Of a stretch of 8,447 bases of DNA, positions 5,347 through 8,447 are shown piece by piece; the stretch's first letter is position 1, and each line of letters begins with the position of its first letter. A program made the position numbers and the translations under genes. Below the pieces are notes generated by a model. That model searched no databases. It saw only the letters and a program-made list of their open reading frames with translations, and was not told the DNA's origin. The stretch lies in assembly GCA_023130215.1 (NCBI GenBank), contig JAGMAN010000045.1, positions 1 through 8,447 of the forward strand, read 5' to 3'. The stretch is from a bacterium (GTDB lineage: Bacteria; NPL-UPA2; JAGMAN01).

Positions 5347-6573
5347 ATGAAACCGGAAGAGCAGCTTGAAGTTATAAAGAGAGGGACGGTTGAGGTCATC
5401 TCGGAGGAGGAACTGCTTTCCAAGCTAAAGAGAGCTCAGAGAGAGAAGAGGGGGCTAAGGGTTAAATTTGGAGCTGACCCTTCTGCCCCCGATATTCACT
5501 TAGGGCATACGGTGCCTTTGCAGAAACTCCACCAGATGCAAGCGCTCGGCCACGAAATTATCTTTATCATTGGAGACTTTACCGCGAGAATAGGGGACCC
5601 CAGTGGTCAGTCTGAGACCAGAAGAGCACTCAATGAAGAGGAAGTTAAAGAGAACTCTGTCAGCTACCAGAAGCAGGTATTCAAGATACTGGATTCATCT
5701 AAGACTAAGGTAGTCTATAACAGCCGGTGGTGTTCCAAACTGAATTTTGCTGATGTCATTGATTTGGCCTCTAAATACACGGTGGCCAGGATGTTAGAGA
5801 GGGACGATTTCACCAATCGCTATAAAAATGGTCAACCAATCAGTATCCACGAGTTTCTCTACCCTTTGGTGCAAGCCTATGATTCAGTTATTCTGAAGGC
5901 TGATGTTGAGGTTGGGGGGACGGATCAGAAGTTCAACTTCTTAGTGGCCAGGGATTTTCAGAGGGAATATGGGCAGGAGCCAGAGGTGATTATCACCCTA
6001 CCGATGTTAGAGGGGACAGATGGAACTCGGAAAATGAGCAAGAGCTTAGGGAATTACATTGGCATCAATGAATCCCCTAAAGAGATGTTTGGGAAGATTA
6101 TGTCCGTTTCGGATGAATTAATGATAAGGTATCTTGAACTTCTCACCGATACTTCTCCTCAGAAGCTGGAGAAAATGAAAAGTGACTTAGACGGGGGAGA
6201 ACTTCACCCCCGGGACTTAAAGAGGCAGTTAGCTAAGGACTTAGTCTCCACCTACCACGGGGAGGAGGCAGCCCTGAAAGCGGGAAGAGAATTTGAGGCT
6301 ATCTTTAAGGAAGGAGGTCTCCCGGACACCGTTCCCGAGGTGAGAATCTCGCGCAGTGAGGTGCCGGGGGGAGGCAGAATCTGGGTTGTGAAGCTTCTTC
6401 TTCTAAGCAGAATGGCTGGAAGCGCTAGCCAGGCCCGACGCCTCATTCAACAGGGTGGAGTGAGAATAGATAGTGAGAAGCTCACCGATCCGGATTCAGA
6501 TATAATGGTGAGAGAAGGAATGGTCATTAAGGTTGGTAAACGCAAATTCGCTAAGCTCTTGATAGAGGATTAA
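5347..6573 (+). CDS. tyrS: Tyrosyl-tRNA synthetase
   Basis: This class I aminoacyl-tRNA synthetase charges tRNA-Tyr with tyrosine. At 408 residues it has typical length. The HIGH motif is H51-L-G-H54 ([16 protein letters not shown]), the KMSKS loop is residues 229-233, and the tyrosine/ATP site shows [12 protein letters not shown] and [22 protein letters not shown] (given here in two parts: [22 protein letters not shown]). The C-terminus (about 348-408) is an S4 RNA-binding domain. The long insertion-free layout with TARIGDPSG resembles the TyrZ-type branch. ATG 5347 is the first start after an in-frame TAA (5332-5334) and gives the usual [20 protein letters not shown] opening. No SD sequence precedes it. 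The gene heads a four-gene operon, with aroD starting 1 nt after its stop. Confidence 0.97.
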   Translation: MKPEEQLEVIKRGTVEVISEEELLSKLKRAQREKRGLRVKFGADPSAPDIHLGHTVPLQKLHQMQALGHEIIFIIGDFTARIGDPSGQSETRRALNEEEVKENSVSYQKQVFKILDSSKTKVVYNSRWCSKLNFADVIDLASKYTVARMLERDDFTNRYKNGQPISIHEFLYPLVQAYDSVILKADVEVGGTDQKFNFLVARDFQREYGQEPEVIITLPMLEGTDGTRKMSKSLGNYIGINESPKEMFGKIMSVSDELMIRYLELLTDTSPQKLEKMKSDLDGGELHPRDLKRQLAKDLVSTYHGEEAALKAGREFEAIFKEGGLPDTVPEVRISRSEVPGGGRIWVVKLLLLSRMAGSASQARRLIQQGGVRIDSEKLTDPDSDIMVREGMVIKVGKRKFAKLLIED

Positions 6574-6574
6574 G

Positions 6575-7270
6575 ATGAAAATAGGGCGAGGGCCTAAGAT
6601 TGTAGCTGTTATCTGGGGAGATAGACTTCTTGAGTTAGCTGCGGCGGCCAAGGAAGAGGGAGCCGAGGTTCTGGAGGTCAGAGTAGATCTCTTCAAGAAG
6701 GTTAATCTTGCCGGTTTGAAGAAGAGCCTGAAAGAGATAAAAAGAAAAATTAAGTTGCCTATTATCGCCACCGTCCGGCGCAAAGATGAGGGGGGAGGAC
6801 GAAGATACACTGAACGGGAGCGTCTCCACATCTTCAGGTCTCTTACACCCATGGTTGACGGCGTAGATATTGAACTGAGGTCAGAGAAAATAATCGGAGA
6901 GGTGATAAGGGAAGCAAAATTACGGGGCGGGCTGGCCCTGGTCTCTTATCACAATTTGACAAAAACTCCTCCTGATGGTATCTTAAAAGACAGAGCCTGC
7001 CGGGCTAAAGAGATTGGGGCAGATATCGTCAAGATAGCTACTCTGGCTAAAAATAAGCGAGATGTGGCCAGGCTCCTTTGCTTCACCTATCAGTGTCCAC
7101 ATAAGCCTCTGGTTACCATTTCCCTGGGCCGGGTGGGAAGCATCTCCCGGATTATTGCTCCCCTCTTTGGCTCCCGGTTAACTTACGGCTGTGTAGAGAC
7201 GGAAGCCGCGCCCGGACAACTTCATGTCCTTCATCTAAAGGAGGAACTAAAAAAATTTTGCCCAACTTGA
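6575..7270 (+). CDS. aroD: Type I 3-dehydroquinate dehydratase
   Basis: This enzyme removes water from 3-dehydroquinate to give 3-dehydroshikimate, step three of the shikimate pathway, through a Schiff base with lysine. Motifs: EVRVDL with E34 and R36, ATVRRKDEGG, RYTERERL, catalytic His126 in VSYHN, and Schiff-base Lys153 in DIVKIATL. The 27-residue spacing of His and Lys matches the known Salmonella enzyme (His143/Lys170). GRVGSISR and the EAAPGQL tail complete the substrate site. At 231 residues it is slightly short but intact. The start lies 1 nt after the tyrS stop, with GAGGA about 5 nt upstream. Linking an aromatic-pathway gene to tyrS makes sense as tyrosine supply plus tyrosine use. 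No other aro gene is in the window. Confidence 0.96.
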   Translation: MKIGRGPKIVAVIWGDRLLELAAAAKEEGAEVLEVRVDLFKKVNLAGLKKSLKEIKRKIKLPIIATVRRKDEGGGRRYTERERLHIFRSLTPMVDGVDIELRSEKIIGEVIREAKLRGGLALVSYHNLTKTPPDGILKDRACRAKEIGADIVKIATLAKNKRDVARLLCFTYQCPHKPLVTISLGRVGSISRIIAPLFGSRLTYGCVETEAAPGQLHVLHLKEELKKFCPT

Positions 7271-7280
7271 GGGAAGAAGA

Positions 7281-7994
7281 GTGAAGGAGCAGCTGAGGAT
7301 TTTAGCCCAGTTGCAGGAGCTGGATGGGAAGATTCAGAAATTACGAGAGGAGATAGCCGCTGTTCCAGAGGATATCCTCACCTTGAGGGAGGTCATCAGC
7401 CAAGCTGAAAGAAGTTTAGAGGAGATGAGAGAGAAACAGGAAGGGCTGGCTAAAGAAAGGCGGCATAAGGAAAGGGAGCTCAGCACCAAGGAGGATTCCC
7501 TGAGCAAATACCAGTCCCAGCTATATGAGGTGAAGACTAACAAGGAATATTCAGCCATAATGGTGGAGATAGATAGCCTGAAGCAAGAGAATTCAGAATT
7601 AGAGGACGAGACATTAGGGTTGATGGAGAGAGGAGATGAATTAGGGGGGCTGATAAAGAAAAAGGAAGAAGAACTGAGAGTGGAGAGGGAAAGGCTGACT
7701 GGGGAGGAAGAGAAGAACCGGGAGAGAGTGGTTGGGTTAGAGGAGAACCGTCGGGTAGTAGAGAGGGAGAGGGAAGAATTGGCAAAGAAGGTAGATGGCA
7801 GCCTCCTCTCCAGTTACGAAAGGATTCTGAGAGGCAAAGGTGGATTAGCTCTTGTGCCGGTCCGAGACGATGCCTGTCAAGGCTGCTTTATGGAGTTACC
7901 TCCCCAGACCATAAATGAGATTATGAAAGGAGATAAGATTATATACTGCGAACGGTGCTCCCGCATCCTGTACTGGGAGGAGAAAGAGGAATGA
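7281..7994 (+). CDS. Coiled-coil C4 zinc-ribbon protein (DUF164/COG1579 family)
   Basis: This 237-residue protein has a long charged coiled-coil hairpin (about residues 5-175, rich in E, K, R and L heptads) and a C-terminal zinc ribbon with C199, C202 (CQGC), C223 and C226 (CERC). The family signature EVKTNKEYSAIMVEI sits near the turn. It belongs to the widespread COG1579 zinc-ribbon family, whose precise function is unsettled; nucleic-acid binding is usually suggested by the ribbon. Start: GTG 7281 with GAGGG 7 nt upstream, 10 nt after the aroD stop. The RNase HI start codon overlaps its stop (ATGA), so the two are translationally coupled, hinting at a shared role in nucleic-acid metabolism (inference). 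Confidence 0.9.
   Translation: MKEQLRILAQLQELDGKIQKLREEIAAVPEDILTLREVISQAERSLEEMREKQEGLAKERRHKERELSTKEDSLSKYQSQLYEVKTNKEYSAIMVEIDSLKQENSELEDETLGLMERGDELGGLIKKKEEELRVERERLTGEEEKNRERVVGLEENRRVVEREREELAKKVDGSLLSSYERILRGKGGLALVPVRDDACQGCFMELPPQTINEIMKGDKIIYCERCSRILYWEEKEE
7975..7980 (+). promoter_or_regulatory. Shine-Dalgarno site choosing the RNase HI start
   Basis: GGGAGG lies 10 nt before ATG 7991. It supports ATG 7991 over the upstream GTG 7955, which would add 12 residues not expected in RNase H, and over ATG 8006, whose GGAGGG is directly adjacent and too close. Confidence 0.6.
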
Positions 7995-8401
7995 GTGATG
8001 GAGGGATGAGCATTTATGTGGATGGTGCCTGCCGTGGAAACCCGGGGAAAGCGGCAGTAGGAATTATAATCTTTGATGATAAGAAGAATGTGGTGCGCAG
8101 ACGGAAAGAGTATTTAGGAAGGACGACCAACAATGTGGCTGAGTATATGGCTTTAATCTATGGTCTCCAGGAGGGACTTATCAGCCGGGCCGGTTCTCTT
8201 ACCATTTATACCGACAGCGAGTTGGCGGTAAAGCAACTTGAAGGAAAATATCGCATTAAGGATGAGCTCCTTAAAATCCTCTCCAAGCAGGTTGAGCATC
8301 TCAGGGAGGGATTTGAAGAAGTAAATATCAAATATCTAAATAGGAAGGAGAACAAGGAAGCAGATAGATTGGCCAACCAAGCCATTGATATGGCACTATG
8401 A
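7991..8401 (+). CDS. rnhA: Ribonuclease HI
   Basis: This 136-residue RNase H-fold nuclease degrades the RNA strand of RNA:DNA hybrids, such as R-loops and primers. All four catalytic acids are visible: D11 (IYVDGACRGNPG), E51 (NNVAEYMAL), D75 (IYTDSEL) and D125 (NKEADRLANQA). The basic handle region of E. coli RNase HI appears reduced, as in the compact 'RNase HI family / RT-like' proteins common in many bacteria. ATG 7991 overlaps the stop of the zinc-ribbon gene as ATGA and has an SD site at 10 nt. It is the last visible gene of the tyrS operon. After it, 46 bases remain with no recognisable gene or terminator. Confidence 0.95.
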   Translation: MSDGGMSIYVDGACRGNPGKAAVGIIIFDDKKNVVRRRKEYLGRTTNNVAEYMALIYGLQEGLISRAGSLTIYTDSELAVKQLEGKYRIKDELLKILSKQVEHLREGFEEVNIKYLNRKENKEADRLANQAIDMAL

Positions 8402-8447
8402 AGCCATTCATGGTATCTTATTATTTTTGATACAGCCGAAGGCAGTA

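Noticed and set aside
7955-7990. GTG 7955 as the RNase HI start
   Set aside because: It adds 12 residues (LPHPVLGGERG-type) translated from the zinc-ribbon coding tail; ATG 7991 has the SD and the normal N-terminus.
8412-8433. GTATC...GATAC inverted repeat after rnhA as a terminator
   Set aside because: The stem is only 5 bp and A/T-rich, and the T-run is in the loop rather than after the stem.

Overview
The window reads as ordinary bacterial chromosome: nine closely packed protein-coding genes, consensus sigma70-type promoters, Shine-Dalgarno (SD) sites and one textbook intrinsic terminator. There are no tRNA or rRNA genes, CRISPR arrays, phage genes or transposases. Moderate GC, frequent AGA/AGG arginine codons, and repeat sequences embedded in coding regions would fit an uncultivated bacterium of a deep-branching or candidate phylum. 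The lineage cannot be fixed from the sequence alone.

Layout. Positions 1-3100 (+) hold a DNA-uptake block. It contains the 3' part of comEA (membrane-anchored SLBB plus helix-hairpin-helix DNA receptor), then a ComEC channel split into two ORFs: a polytopic membrane part and, overlapping it by 14 nt in the +1 frame, a one-TM metallo-beta-lactamase part. Positions 3115-4242 (-) hold a convergent ROK-family sugar kinase. A short divergent control region (about 4243-4382) carries a promoter for each direction and a 13-bp tandem repeat. Positions 4383-4970 (+) hold rdgB (XTP/dITP pyrophosphatase). Positions 5057-5254 hold a cold-shock protein gene with its own promoter and terminator. From 5347 to 8401 runs a tight operon: tyrS, aroD (type I 3-dehydroquinate dehydratase), a coiled-coil zinc-ribbon protein of the DUF164/COG1579 family, and RNase HI.

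The genes are mostly housekeeping (nucleotide-pool cleaning, aromatic amino acid supply and Tyr-tRNA charging, RNA:DNA hybrid removal) beside a competence block. The unusual content lies inside the genes. The ROK kinase carries two 39/40-identical copies of a 40-bp element, each adding about 13 codons and each read in a different frame. The comEC ORF carries a GC-rich palindromic repeat in frame, in a loop of its soluble N-terminal domain. Two unrelated repeat families inside ORFs within about 3 kb suggest a genome in which small repeats invade genes and are tolerated as extra peptide. This is the most promising lead in the window. I found no multi-gene system that looks new.
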